DNA from: Sipunculus nudus
Taxonomy: Eukaryota; Annelida; Sipuncula; Golfingiida; Sipunculidae
Assembly: GCA_026874595.1 (NCBI GenBank)
Contig: CM049309.1
Coordinates: 27,283,033-27,347,032 of the forward strand
Reading direction: 5' to 3'
DNA length: 64,000 bases
In this document: positions 24,720 to 35,386 of the stretch, in pieces
Position numbering within the stretch: the first letter of the stretch is position 1
Layout: every line of letters starts with the position of its first letter
Notes under the pieces: generated by a model
Databases searched by the model: none
What the model was told of the DNA's origin: nothing
Seen by the model: only the letters and a program-made list of their open reading frames with translations
Made by a program: the position numbers and the translations under genes

Positions 24720-27700
24720 CAAACCATTTCTGTATGAGGGAATGTAACTTTTGAATGGGGAATGTAACAGCACTGCACAGCATTCCCCTGAGGGAATGTA
24801 ACTTTTTTCCATTATTTCTATCCCTGGTGTGCGAGGCCTAACTGATGTTATTCTTCCTTTTTTTTAAAAAATAATTATAATTTATAAATTGCTAGTGCAT
24901 ATTTAAGCTACTTAATTTGAAAATGATTTAAATCAATTTTATGTAGGCTATTTCAAATTAGTCATACATTTGATCAAACATAGGATATCAGAAACATTCA
25001 ATGACAAATTGATGTAATATGCCAAACTCCTCTATACTGGACAACTAACTAATACGGACAAAATCCTTCAGTCCCTTGAGTGTCCGGCTCAGGGGAGTTT
25101 CACTGTACCTTTTACATGATATATAATTACTTTACACAAAACTGGCGGAATATCTCAGATCGGCCTTTGAGTGCATGCATACTTGACAACTGGCATCCGG
25201 CCCATACAGTCGCCCAACTCATAGGAAGTAGTTCTGAGCAAAAACTGACCAATTAAAATTGACTTAATCTATAGTCCGTTCCACCAACCGTGAAACACTG
25301 TTTTTTCGAGATCATTTTAAAAAGAATTGAGACAGAACAAAGATTTTTGGTACAGAGTTAAATGAGAACGCGACCTAATTTTCTGACAGGAAAAATGCCA
25401 CATACCCGAGATGAATAGCCTGTAATGAACAAAAATCAAAATCCAGGAGAAACTCACGGGCTGTTTACGACATTTTGTACCTGGTCAACTGACAAGATTC
25501 TGCCTCGCACGTGCGTGACGTCATAAGCGGTGTTCCATTTTGCAGGAGATAGAATCCCGCTGATTGGCGATGTGAGGTGGTCAAACAATAATAGCAGATA
25601 GCACGTTAAGTACTGTCATTAATACATGCATGTAGCCCCTGTTATATCATATGATTGTACATGAATGATGAATGGCATCCCTGCGCTTTTTCAGAGACAG
25701 GATAACAGAAAACCAGATACATTTACAACAACAACTTATTGAATAATGTTACTACAATGAGTCGGTATATTCATCAGGAAAAAAACATGTATTACCTGAA
25801 TGTGTTGATAAGAGTGACGTACGCTTTTCAAGTGTTATTTCCACCACCACCACCCTTATTTTAAATATCGATGGAAGATTTCTTTCCTTATGACCATATC
25901 AGTGATTACAAGCCGTATTAATAACAATATTAATGGTTAAAACGGCAAAACTTGTGTACACGTGTGTGCCCTAGGCTACAGATTTTCTCCAGGCACGTCC
26001 CCACGCAGTACCACATTTTACAATGTAACACCGGCGGCTCACTGTGCAGAGGTCACACACTCCATTCAATCCAATGTCAATTTCAAGTTCCGCAGGGGTT
26101 AAAATTTTTAATTCGAATGAACTTTCGTTTTCGTTCATAAACTATTCCTCAGTGACAGTCATCTGAACACATTACCTTTCCTGGCGATTTTCCATGGAAA
26201 AGGAAATTCTAGTGTTTCCAAAGGCCTTCTATGAATTTATTGGTAATATTAGAAACATATATTCATTACAACTTCCTTTTTTAAATATGACGTATGTATA
26301 CAGTGATTATGTCCACATACCAATTAAATGTTATTTCTGAAAACATTTTATTTCTGCCTTAATTTAGGCATAACCTTCGGACCAGAATAAACATTTTAAT
26401 TGATGTCTTGCGTCATCCTAACCTTGAAACGGGATCGTCTATATCGCGCTGCAAGTACGCCCGGAACGGTCAAAAGTTAGGAGAATATTCCGACCAGTTC
26501 ATTATAAGTGGGTGTGGCAAGAAGCCAGTATATGGGTAAGGCCACTGAAAATGTCCCCAGGCCTTTTTAGTTTGTCCTCAGCCTTTAATTCCAACGGCAT
26601 TCAACCCAGCTGGAAAAATTCTGCACGATGATATATAATTTTTGTATGTGGAAAATTATTTGTTCATCTGCTAAGGCAACGAATAATAAGGAAAACAGTG
26701 ATTTATCTATTTACTGGGTGTCCCCATTTAAGGGTATAATGTTTCCATGTGAGCTACAGGTACATATTCAATTTTACTAATCATTTATTTCTAGATATAA
26801 TAATTTGAGTAACCCATCAGAGTATTTTACGGAATTAGTAATTTAGTAAAATTTACACACCTTGCCATCGGCATATTATATGAAAAGATGTCCGAGAATA
26901 CACATTTTTTACGATATACAGGAAATAAACAAAACACTGTTTCAGCTGGCGAAATATTTAGTGTGTAAAATGAAATTTAAAACAAAAGCCAAACTAGGTG
27001 GCTTAATTAATTTTTAGCCTATGCTGCAGATTGGCTATTGTAATATTATGAGGATACAAATATAGGCCTATGCCATGTGTTGTATCTACTTCCATTCTGA
27101 TCACTGGCTGGGGCCATTTTCAGTGGCGTGACCCATATATAAACAGGTTTCACGGACTCATGAATATGTGGATTTGCATAGAAAGTTTCGCAACCTTTTG
27201 TATAAAGGTGACAAGTAAAGTTGCATTTTTTTTTCAAATTTGAACAGATTCACACCAGCTGTGGACATAAAACTTGATACATCCGCCGCATATGATATAT
27301 CTATATATGTACATGCAGTTGAACAGCACTATTAATGAAACTATGAAGTGGTTAAAATAAAGCCCCGTATCCTCATTCTGTATAAACGAACGAAACGTGT
27401 TTCGCCATATCATGTTCATCAAGCTTTACTGGGAGGAAAATTAGTAACATTTCCATAAAACAATAGGTGAAGATGCGTCAACCCAATTTTATACATGGTC
27501 ACAACACAGACGTTTGAATTGCTATGAGTACAGATTTCGGTTAACTTTGTTCCTTTTCTGGTTCATTTCCTTATAACTATTACTTATCTAGCACTATCCC
27601 TGCGTTTTTCGCACTATATGGTCCATCTCATAGGACAATGTTTTAGCTTGGCTAGAAAAGTCCAACATTTGAAGAAGGGTTTGAAACATTGATATATTAT

Positions 27701-28106
27701 GAATGTACAAGTTCTTTTGAACTTTGTTGATAAACAAATGGAACATTTATGATAAAATCAATTCATTTTGTGAATTCAATACCATGACTATAAATTGGAC
27801 GGTAGCTATTCAATTTCTTAATTTGCAATCCTTGCTTTGTTACCCACAGTTTGTGCTGCCATGGAACCATGTCTACATCGCCTCAAATGACAGGGTACTG
27901 CCCGCGTGTATTACAAGTTGACAAAATGTATGTTAGCTCATCTAGAACATGATTCCTGGCAGTGCAAAACACTGGTTTTAAGTGGATTTACCTCAGGTTG
28001 TGGTAATTACAATGATGAATAATGTTCTTCAAACACATATGATACGTGGAGAAAATAAGCAATATAAATTGCGTCAGTTTAGGATAATTATGCTTTTTAT
28101 GTCGGA

Positions 28107-28109
<3 letters not shown>

Positions 28110-28177
<68 letters not shown>
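28110..28177. repeat. (AT)n microsatellite
   Basis: Near-pure AT repeat inside the 25274-28623 element. The reading frame through it is spurious. Confidence 0.95.
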
Positions 28178-28178
<1 letters not shown>

Positions 28179-28261
28179 GACAAGTTGGACCACAGGCTAC
28201 ATGAATGAAACTGCCTGCCTGGCCATGACCTGGGCTCTGTGTAAAAATAAGGCAGTATTAA

Positions 28262-28450
28262 GTATTTGATATCGGAGCCCAGCTGGGTCTACTGAACACG
28301 GTGACACCTGAAGACCTCTTCATAACCTGTATACAGGAAATTTCAGGCGACGACCGTGACGTGACGGTTACATCATTCCATTATGACGGCAAAGATTTCA
28401 CATACAACGCCGTTCAGTTTGGCCAAGTTGGCTATGCACTTCTCACATAA
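28262..28450 (+). pseudogene. Orphan coding-like fragment, unrecognised
   Basis: An open stretch of 62 codons without an ATG reads DIGAQLGLLNTVTPEDLF and later YDGKDFTYNAVQFGQVGYAL before TAA. Composition and balanced residues look like real protein rather than AT-rich noise. The preceding frame (28177-28269, ...MNETACLAMTWALCKN) could connect by a frameshift or intron. It may be a captured or decayed exon inside the transposon. I cannot name a family. Confidence 0.3.
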
Positions 28451-28785
28451 AGTAAACAACACCTCAGCGTCGTGATGCAAGTTGTTTTTAATACGTAATC
28501 ACTGACTTCATATAAAATTAGGTCGTTTTCTGGGAATTCACCTTATCGCTAAGAACACAGATTATATATCAAGGTGGAAAAGAAAACGTGAAAAAACAGT
28601 ATTTCACGGTTGGTGGAACGGACTATAGACTTGAGACAATATGGATAAAGTGATCGCTAGTTGATAACAGACGAAGAAGCTGTTTTCCGTACTTCGATTT
28701 AAGGACGACCGTCCTTTCTTTTGAGTACCTACCTAAATCGAAGGACGTCCTTAAAACTGCGGTCAGTCCTGACCTGTTTAATGTG

Positions 28786-28805
28786 TCCCCCCCCCCCCCT
28801 CCCCC
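28786..28805. repeat. C-rich homopolymer tract
   Basis: Run of cytosines broken by one T, about 25 bp from the EXOSC3 exon 1 donor site. Confidence 0.9.
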
Positions 28806-28827
28806 TTGATTATCGCTCATTACTCAC

Positions 28828-29019
28828 GCGTTTCTGGTGACTGTCAACCCAATATATGTTTGGTTCTTTGAACCGGAAAATTCCTGGTTTTGTTACATAA
28901 ACTTCTTGATTCGCCTCTCTCCTAAGTCCTGGGCCAAGTATGACTTGCTCGTTTTCTTCAGACTGATTCAGGTTTTCAAGTGCATAACCGGGACATACGA
29001 TATCACCAGCAGAAAACAT
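28828..29019 (-). CDS. EXOSC3: EXOSC3/RRP40 exosome subunit, exon 1 with start codon
   Basis: 192 nt encode 64 residues from ATG at 29019 (context AAAATG, adenine at -3). They read MFSAGDIVCPGY..., then VILGPGLRRE, VYVTKPGIFRFKE and IYWVDSHQKR. This is the N-terminal domain of RRP40, recognisable by the LGPGLRR and the YWVDSxQKR-YVP junction of animal orthologues. The donor GTGAGTAATG follows CGC at phase 0, and the acceptor 23.1 kb away at exon 2 restores QKR-YVPV exactly. The encoded protein caps the exosome ring and binds RNA. The leader just upstream carries a Mutator-like MITE (29036-29123). Confidence 0.92.
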
Positions 29020-29035
29020 TTTTGGACTTGGTTTA

Positions 29036-29123
29036 TAGACTGGTACCCTGCTCTATTTTGGCCCTCAGCCAATCATGATTGGTCGAGAGCAGCGGTGCCA
29101 CAATAGAGCGGGGTACCAGTCTA
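29036..29123. mobile_element. Mutator-like MITE in the EXOSC3 leader
   Basis: 88-bp inverted-repeat element with ends TAGACTGGTACCCTGCTCTA and its inverse, flanked by a perfect 9-bp direct repeat CTTGGTTTA (29027-29035, 29124-29132). It lies 16 bp upstream of the EXOSC3 ATG, so it is in the 5' leader or core promoter. Same family as 49884-50434. Confidence 0.8.
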
Positions 29124-29229
29124 CTTGGTTTAACGGTATAGACTTAAAACCCAGAAGTCGGATGTCGGATGCCAGGTCGGATACGGGTGTGCCTGAAACC
29201 CGCAGAAATCCGGCAGGAGATATAGGGCT

Positions 29230-29249
29230 TACAACAACAACAACAACAA
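29230..29249. repeat. (AAC)n microsatellite
   Basis: Short CAA/AAC trinucleotide run. Confidence 0.85.
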
Positions 29250-29419
29250 ATCTTTATCTTCTGTCGGTTTAAAAAACAAAATAATATTAACAAAAGGCTA
29301 TTGATCACCGACCAGCATAACCTGTACAAGCATACACACTGAAAAAATGTATCAGTTAAAACATAAAGTATGTGATGAATTCATTAATGTATCCAGGTCG
29401 ATTTACACGTAGCATTTCT

Positions 29420-29947
29420 TAAGTACATATACAAAATGAAATTTTATGATAGTGTTTACACATATAACACTTGTATTTTTTACCCTGTCATTTGGCTTTT
29501 TTAGCCTTAAATACCGATAAAGAATCAGTTTGTTTACACTCAACAGACAAGGAATTCCAAATTTTACTAGAGAAGTATTTAAATGATTGTAGACCATAAT
29601 ATGTAGTTGTCACTAGAGGTAATTTATGATCAGATTTTTGTCGAGTGTTGTATGATGTAGACACGTTTTGGTAAAAATTTCGTAAAGATCAAATCTGATT
29701 TTAAAGGTTGCAGTTACGATTGTCTTAAGTCTTTGTAGTTCTAATTTTATCAAAATTGTATTTATTCAAGAGCTCAGTGTAGTCAGTATTTTAGTCTCCA
29801 TCAATCAGGCGTAGGCCTAGTGCCCACTTTCAGATGCGCTCCATCTGCACTTTAAGTTTCTGTCCACAGAAGTGCCAAATAATGGAGCAATAATTATAGT
29901 TTGATTGAATAAATGACCGGACAATAGTTAGTTTAGCATCTCTATCT
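29420..29947 (-). pseudogene. LINE 3' portion, continuation of the LINE at 33790-34692
   Basis: Read on the minus strand from 29947 it encodes AKLTIVRSFIQSNYNYCSII then WHFCGQKLKVQMERI and a stop, the thumb/C-terminal region of a CR1/L2-like reverse transcriptase, followed by degenerate frames (TTTYYGLQSFKYF near 29590). It ends abruptly at the transposon at 29948. Its missing upstream part is at 34692 on the opposite strand; undoing an inversion joins them in frame. Confidence 0.75.
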
Positions 29948-30633
29948 TACGCTCTTTACACAGCGCTTTAACTATAGGCCTTGTACCTATATATGGTAAG
30001 CGCTGTTTGTTATGACCTCGTATCCTGAATTGCTACACCAGAGGGGAGCACTGTATTTTTGTCCAACCAGGTGAGACCTTGTGCTGGAAGACACTGCCAA
30101 GCGAGGAATACACGGAGCCAATCATGTTCATTTCGTTTTGATTGACAGCTCATCGCCCCGGTAACCGTCTAGCAGGCCACAGGCTCAGAGAGAATTGCCC
30201 CAGACGTGGTTTGCTTAGGGCCTTGGGCACATAGGATTCCCGGCCGGTGAGCTGTAATTCAAACGAAACGTAACAAGAAAGGCTGCTTGCACACCTCGCT
30301 GGCTGGTTTCAGTTCTGCAGAAAACAGAAACATGACTACGCTAACACAGTCATTATGTCATAATCGAATCGGTCGATCATGCGAGAATGCAGAGGGAGCA
30401 ATTAAAATTCGACCGTAAACTCATCAAGCGGCGCTTGAAGCGCAGCCAGGATGCCTGTCGAGTGTTTGTTTATTGGCATCTGGTTGGCTGCTTGTCACAA
30501 CATACGCACGTATATTTCAGCGGACAACGAACCGCCATCTGGTGTCTAAATATATCATAAACGGTCAAAGCTGGCAGCGTGAAAATCAGTTGCTTCTTTA
30601 GAAACGCAAGATTTCCGCTGCCTCGGGAGCGTA
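29948..30633 (+). mobile_element. Transposon X, copy 1 (686 bp)
   Basis: Begins TACGCTCTTTACACAGCGC and ends CCTCGGGAGCGTA, giving short inverted ends TACGCTC...GAGCGTA. No coding frame. Copy 2 (34693-35386) is the inverse with only scattered differences. The left flank CTCTATCT (29940-29947) does not match the right flank here, but is the inverse of the flank AGATAGAG at 34685-34692. Confidence 0.8.
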
Positions 30634-31175
30634 CTGAGCCTGTAGTCTGTTATTGTACGTACCCTGACTGTCCCCTGAGCATGTAGTCTGTTTCTGTACC
30701 CTGACTGTCCCCTGAGCCTGTAGTCTGTTATTGTACCCTGACTGGCCTCTGCGCCTGTAGTCCGTCACTGTACCCCGACTAGCCCCTGAGCCTGTAGTCT
30801 GTTACTGTACCCTGACTGGCCCATGAGCCTGTGGTCTGTAGTATACCCTGACTGTCCCCTGAGCCTGTAGTCTGTTACTGTACCCTGACTGGCCCCTGAG
30901 CCTGTAGTCTGTTACTGTACCCTGACTAGCCCCTGAGCCTGTAGTCTGTTACTGTACCCTGACTGGCCCCTGAGCCTAGCTGTAGTCTGTAACTGTACCC
31001 TGACTGCCCCTGAGCCTGTACGTAGTCTGTTACTGTACCCTGACTGTCCCCTCAGCTTGTAGTCCGTAGTGTACCCTGACTGTCCCCTGAGCCTGCAGTC
31101 TGTTACTGTACCCTGACTGTCCTCTGAGCCCGTAGTCTGTAGTGTACCGTGACTGTCCTCTGTCCTGTAGTTTGG
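30634..31175 (+). repeat. 37-bp tandem array, about 14 copies
   Basis: Unit close to CCTGTAGTCTGTTACTGTAC plus CCTGACTGGCCCCTGAG. Copies diverge by point changes and small indels. The inverse array follows transposon X copy 2 at 35387-35845. Confidence 0.9.
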
Positions 31176-31207
31176 ACTGTCTATGAAAAATATATCAAGA
31201 CATGGGC

Positions 31208-31318
31208 CGTTGCACAATAATCTAGGGCAGTGCCAGTACCTCCAACAGATAATTGTGTATCAAGCAGGATCTGATGACTGACCGTATCGAAGGCAGCTGA
31301 CAAGTCAATCATGACGAA
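31208..31318 (-). pseudogene. LINE reverse transcriptase fragment (domain A)
   Basis: Minus-strand frame reads MIDLSAAFDTVSHQILLDTQ, the catalytic palm motif A of CR1/jockey-type reverse transcriptases. It runs to the edge of the 37-bp array near 31175 and has no recognisable upstream part. A separate LINE copy from 33790-34692. Confidence 0.65.
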
Positions 31319-31319
31319 A

Positions 31320-32500
31320 AGAATACTAGTATGTCACGCAATTATTCTCTACAAGAGAACCTTGATTGAAAGTGTAGTATATATTCGAACATTTAAGTTT
31401 TAAAAGTGTTCAACAGAATCCCCAGCACACAAGAAGGGACATTGGGAGTATGTAAGGGTAGAATGGTGTACCTTGATGTTGAATTCGTGGCGATTCGTGG
31501 CCATTTGGCCTGTTGAGTGATAAAAATTCCATTAAGAGGACGATGTTGTACGAGAGGAGTATGATGCCAGTACGATTTGCTACGACAGTTACACGAAGCC
31601 AGCACGATATGACGATACGACACTTTTAAGTATGTTCACGACTCCGTTACGGCGTCTAGGATACTGGTACAATATCTCCGAGATTGATCTGCGACTTGTG
31701 GACGATGCTCCTGCAATCATTCAATTTTGCTACGCCATCGCCGGAAAAGTTATTTTGTTACTTTGCAAACCCATAGTTACAGCTGCCCTGTAAACAAAAT
31801 GCTAATACTGGCCGTGGCTGTCCTGAATCTTGATATGCGATAAAGCAGTGAGATATCCTAACTCGGACTTTTGATAACTTTTCCCAGAATATGAGACTCG
31901 AGAGTCAAGGACTGGGACATGGACCGACCGGACATCAGGCCGAGTATATATATCTCAGGTCCATTGAAAAATGAAAATGAAGATGACGACTGATATGTTC
32001 GAAAAAATATCAGAATATGAAAAAGACAGAAGTATATCCTAAACCAACAGATTAACAATATACTGCATTGTTAGATATCTATATGTGATATAGCTATTGT
32101 AATGTCAAAACGAAGATATTAGTAAAAGGACACCATAACAACACTACTTAACTTCTCCAGTTAATTTAATTTGACAAAAGTGATCCAGTTGAAAACACGG
32201 ATAATATATTTCTCATTTGATTTGAGTAATTAGACAATTACGACTTATTTTCATGGTGGCAAATACGACGTCCACTTCTTTAAGTCCAGACAGCCGACCG
32301 CCTTAATCGGATGTAAAATATCTGTATTCTCAAAATATTCATTGAAATATCTGATTGATCCAGCTCTCAATTTGATACAAGATAATTCTTTTAATATCAA
32401 TTTGTGTAAGGTTCAGTATTTTTCTCCAATAATAAAATGGGAAATTCATAATTTATTATATTGACTGTATGTTTAAGTATGATGAAACTGTATAATATAT
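31320..32500. other. Non-coding; dispersed TTCGTGGCGATTCG repeat
   Basis: No gene. The motif TCGTGGCGATTCG at about 31485-31500 recurs as TTCGTGGTGATTCGGCG near 32850 and TTCGTGGCGATTCGGTG near 33430, a low-copy dispersed repeat of unknown type. Confidence 0.4.
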
Positions 32501-32825
32501 TCAGTTTCTTTAAACTATTTTGGTTCAAATTTATTTTTTCGGCCAATATCCAACATACAATTTTTTTAAAACAAATTTACAAATCTACATGGTTCACTCA
32601 CTGCAAAAACTTTCTCATTGTTTTACAAAGAAGTTACAAATTACAGAGAAAACGTAATTTGATTCAGCTTCTTCAAATTATTTCAGTTCATATTTTGTTG
32701 GAACCAATAACCACAATACAAATCTTCTTTAAAACAAATTTACAAATCTACATAGTGTTCTTACTTCTAAACCTTTATCTTCGTTTGCTTGAAAGAAGTT
32801 AAAAATCAACACGAAAACTAAATTT
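32500..32825 (+). repeat. Diverged tandem duplication, about 165-bp unit
   Basis: Shared blocks AAAACAAATTTACAAATCTA at about 32568 and 32730, and AAAGAAGTTA near 32627 and 32793, show two copies. The 113-codon frame here is Phe/Leu-rich and unconvincing. Confidence 0.6.
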
Positions 32826-33040
32826 TCTGTTACATTATGATGTCATTTCGTGGTGATTCGGCGCCAAATTGGTGTAGGAAGGAGGCCTTATGAACGTGAC
32901 TCTCTCTTGAGAGGTTCCTTGTTTTGGTCGTAATGTAGTCGTGTTGAACTCGTATAAATGTCGTTGTCCTTCGTGAGCATTCGTGACATTGTTTTACATC
33001 ACGAATGAACACGAACTATGAAGACTCTTTTAGGACTAAC

Positions 33041-33252
33041 CAGAAGTGGATCCAGGGGGGGGGGGGGGTTTCAGGGGGTCCGGACCCCCCCCCCCCCCCC
33101 CTTTTCAGCCACCGGAACCTTTTTAAAGGGTTTCAGACCAATTTTTGCGGCCTGGACCCCCCCCCCCTTCCGGACCTCGGAACCCTTTTTCAGGGTTTTC
33201 ATAAGTCCACCTGGGTTGGACCCCTCCTTTTCCTATTCTGGATCCGCCCCTG
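33041..33252. mobile_element. G/C-tract MITE with GGATCCAG/CTGGATCC ends
   Basis: Left end CAGAAGTGGATCCAGG and right end, reversed, CAGGGGCGGATCCAG, enclosing poly-G and poly-C runs and a central GGTCCGGACC. 212 bp, no coding capacity; overlapping frames through the homopolymers are artefacts. A target duplication is not clear. Confidence 0.6.
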
Positions 33253-33789
33253 CTTACCAAGAAACTGTTATGACTTTACTTCGATTTGTGAAGACAAAGC
33301 TTAATTTTTGAACATTTCAAAAATAACACCACGCATTCTGAGTGTTCAAGACCTCGCTAAGAACATTGCCGAATGTTCAAGACACAATCTACGACACCCC
33401 ACGACGTCCCTACAAATTTAAATGATGTCTGTTCGTGGCGATTCGGTGTCAAAATCGTGAAAGTGGGAACGGGGCTTAAGACATGCAAGTGGCGGCATCT
33501 GTTGCGGAGAGTGGGAAGCGGTCATGCGGCGGGCCGACGACAAGATGGCACCCAAGGAAACTCTCTGGGTCGTCTCTCAACTTGAACACTAAATACATAT
33601 TAATCACACTTACAATTTAAGTATCCGAAACTATGCAAAGGTGATCAAGAAATGTAGGGGTAAGGTATAATACAAATCGAGTCCCTAGGAAATAAAATAT
33701 TGACGTCTCCGGGTTTCATTTTTATCTTTATAATCCTATATTTTGCATTTTCTACCTACTATTTTGTTTAATAACTGCATTAGAAGCAG

Positions 33790-34692
33790 TGTATTCCTAA
33801 TTTAATGAAACATGCAAATGTCACACCGATTTTTAAAAAGGATAATCCTCATATATATTAACTACCGTCCGATCAGTATCTTGACATCTATCTCATAGTT
33901 TTTTTGAAAACTGATCGTAAATCAGCTAGAAATGTTTCAAAATCAAATATTCCACCAATTTAATTTAGCATTTAGAAAGAAACATCGTTGTCAGTCTGTC
34001 CTCCTGCGACTGACGGAGAAGAGGTGACAGGCACCTGACAGATCGAGGCAGTTACATCGGTACTGTACTGATGGACTTGTCAAAGGCGTTACTGTACTGT
34101 ATGCCTTTTTCACTTCTTATTGGAAAACTAAATGCATGATGGTATGCACTACAGTGCTATACATCTTCTTACTAGCTACCTTACAGAACGGAAACAACGC
34201 GTAAGACTTTCGGACACATATAGTGATTGGTTTGATAAATAAACAAGGGCGCGTTCCTTAGGGTTCGGTTCTGGGGCCAGTCCTTTTTTACATTTTTATT
34301 AAGGACATATGGTTTCATTAGACTTGCTGTTCTGACAAATTATGCCGATGATAATACCATTTCTTTCATTGATATTAGCATAGAGAAAATCCGAGATGTC
34401 CTCACTAATGAATGTATATATGATAGCTATAGAATGGTTCCATATCAATTTAATGGAAGCTAATCCTGATAAATTCGTGGTAATGCTTCTTTGTAAACCT
34501 AATTAAGGTATCCAGTGATTTCAGTATCAACATTAACAAAACCACCTTGGACAGTGAAGCTTAATTGTGTAAACCTACTTGGTATCAACATAGATAAACA
34601 TATGAACCTTACAGATCATGTAAATCAACTTTTTATAAAGGCTACAAGGCAACTTGATGCTATAAACAGAACACATCGCATCCTAGATAGAG
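33790..34692 (+). pseudogene. LINE reverse transcriptase, 5' and central part, degenerate
   Basis: Degraded frames spell a CR1/L2-like reverse transcriptase in order: ANVTPIFKKDNPH near 33815, FRKKHRCQSVLLRLTE near 33973, MDLSKAF near 34072 (motif A), GRVP-stop-GSVLGP at 34247-34277 (motif B, its Gln replaced by TAG at 34259-34261), NYADDNT at 34338-34358 (motif C), then LLGINIDKHMNLTDHVNQLF and INRTHRILDR up to 34692. Multiple frameshifts and stops. It is cut by transposon X at 34693; the C-terminal part is at 29947-29420, minus strand. Confidence 0.8.
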
Positions 34693-35386
34693 TACGCTCC
34701 CGGGGCAGCGGAAATCTTGCGCTTCTAAAGAAGCAACTGATTTTCACGCTGCCAGCTTTGACCGTTTATGATATATTTAGACACCAGATGGCGGTTCGTT
34801 GTCCGCTGAAAAATACGTGCGTATGTTGTGACAAGCAGCCAACCAGATGCCAATAAACAAACACAGACAGGCATCCTGGCTCCGCCCATAGCTGCGCTTC
34901 AAGCGCCGCTTGATGGGTTTACGGTCGAATTTTAATTGCTCCCTCTGCATTCTCGCATGATCGACCGATTCGATTATGACATTATGACTGTGTTAGCGTA
35001 GCCATGTATCTGTTGTCTGCAGAACTGAAACCAGCCAGCGAGGTGTGCAAGCAGCCTTTCTTGTTACGTTTCGTTTGAATTACAGCTCACCGGCCGGGAA
35101 TCCTATGTGCCCAAGGCCCTAAGCAAACCACGTCTGGGGCAATTCTCTCTGAGCCTGTGGCCTGCTAGACGGTTACCGGGGCGATGAGCTGTCAATCAAA
35201 ACGAAATGAACATGATTGGCTACGTGTATTCCTCGCTTGGCAGTGTCTTCCACAAGGTCTCACCTGATTGGACAAAAATACAGTGCTCCCCTCTGGTGTA
35301 GAAATTCAGGATACGAGGTCATAACGAACAGCGCTTACCACATAGGTACTAGGCCTATAGTTATAAAGCGCTGTGTAAAGAGCGTA
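34693..35386 (-). mobile_element. Transposon X, copy 2 (694 bp)
   Basis: Inverse of 29948-30633 over the full length, beginning TACGCTCCCGGGGCAGCGG and ending AAGAGCGTA. Right flank CAGGCTCAG (35387-35395) is the inverse of CTGAGCCTG at 30634-30642, not of its own left flank AGATAGAG. Confidence 0.8.

Larger units (their letters stand above)
14720..24826. mobile_element. Candidate inverted-ended element nested in the outer Tigger
   Basis: Left CAGGGATCAAAATATTACAT (14720) and right, reversed from 24826, CAGGGATAGAAATAATGG followed by GTTACATTCCC. Both ends are dense in ACATTCCC/GGGAATG. The flanks AGTGTGC and GGTGTGC are near-identical seven-mers but do not give a clean 8-bp duplication. It may be hAT-like; boundaries are uncertain. 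Confidence 0.35.
14001..25105. mobile_element. Outer Tigger-like element ends enclosing nested insertions
   Basis: Left end CAGTGAAACTCCAACTTGCG at 14001, preceded by TA. Right end, read on the minus strand from 25105, CAGTGAAACTCCCCTGAGCC, followed by TA on the plus strand. Twelve terminal bases are identical and both continue into CGGACA-type motifs spaced along the end (CGGACAACTC, TGGACAACTC). The simplest reading is one old non-autonomous pogo/Tigger element later filled with other insertions. Two solo ends of the same family are an alternative. Confidence 0.5.
25274..28623. mobile_element. DNA transposon with about 36-bp inverted ends, TA flanks
   Basis: Left end GTCCGTTCCACCAACCGTGA (25274) and the right end read from 28623 agree over about 36 bp with one mismatch (GAAACACTG versus GAAATACTG). 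Weaker similarity continues to AACGNGACCTAATTTT about 100 bp in. TA flanks both sides within CTATAG. No transposase frame was found. The interior holds an AT microsatellite and a short coding-like remnant (28262-28450). Superfamily unassigned. Confidence 0.65.
5704..28827 (-). other. EXOSC3: EXOSC3 intron 1, 23.1 kb, packed with transposons
   Basis: Bounded by GTGAGTAATG (minus strand, 28827 downward) and CTCTTGCAG (ending at 5704). Phase 0. It contains at least six independent mobile-element insertions, several nested. Confidence 0.85.

Noticed and set aside
27982-28269. 95-codon plus-strand frame through an AT repeat
   Set aside because: The central part is (AT)n; only the last 20 codons could be coding, and they are noted with the 28262-28450 fragment.
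29036-29123. Reading the 29-kb MITE as a Tc1/mariner element with TA duplication
   Set aside because: The flanking 9-bp repeats (perfect here, one mismatch at 49.9 kb) explain both copies better, with the TA as part of the element end.
30634-31175. CRISPR-like look of the 37-bp array
   Set aside because: Units are directly adjacent without unique spacers, in an animal genome; it is a minisatellite.
32461-32802. 113-codon Phe/Leu-rich frame
   Set aside because: AT-rich tandem duplication; no domain or consistent membrane-protein pattern.
33005-33311. Two overlapping proline/glycine-rich frames
   Set aside because: Produced by poly-G/poly-C runs of a MITE.
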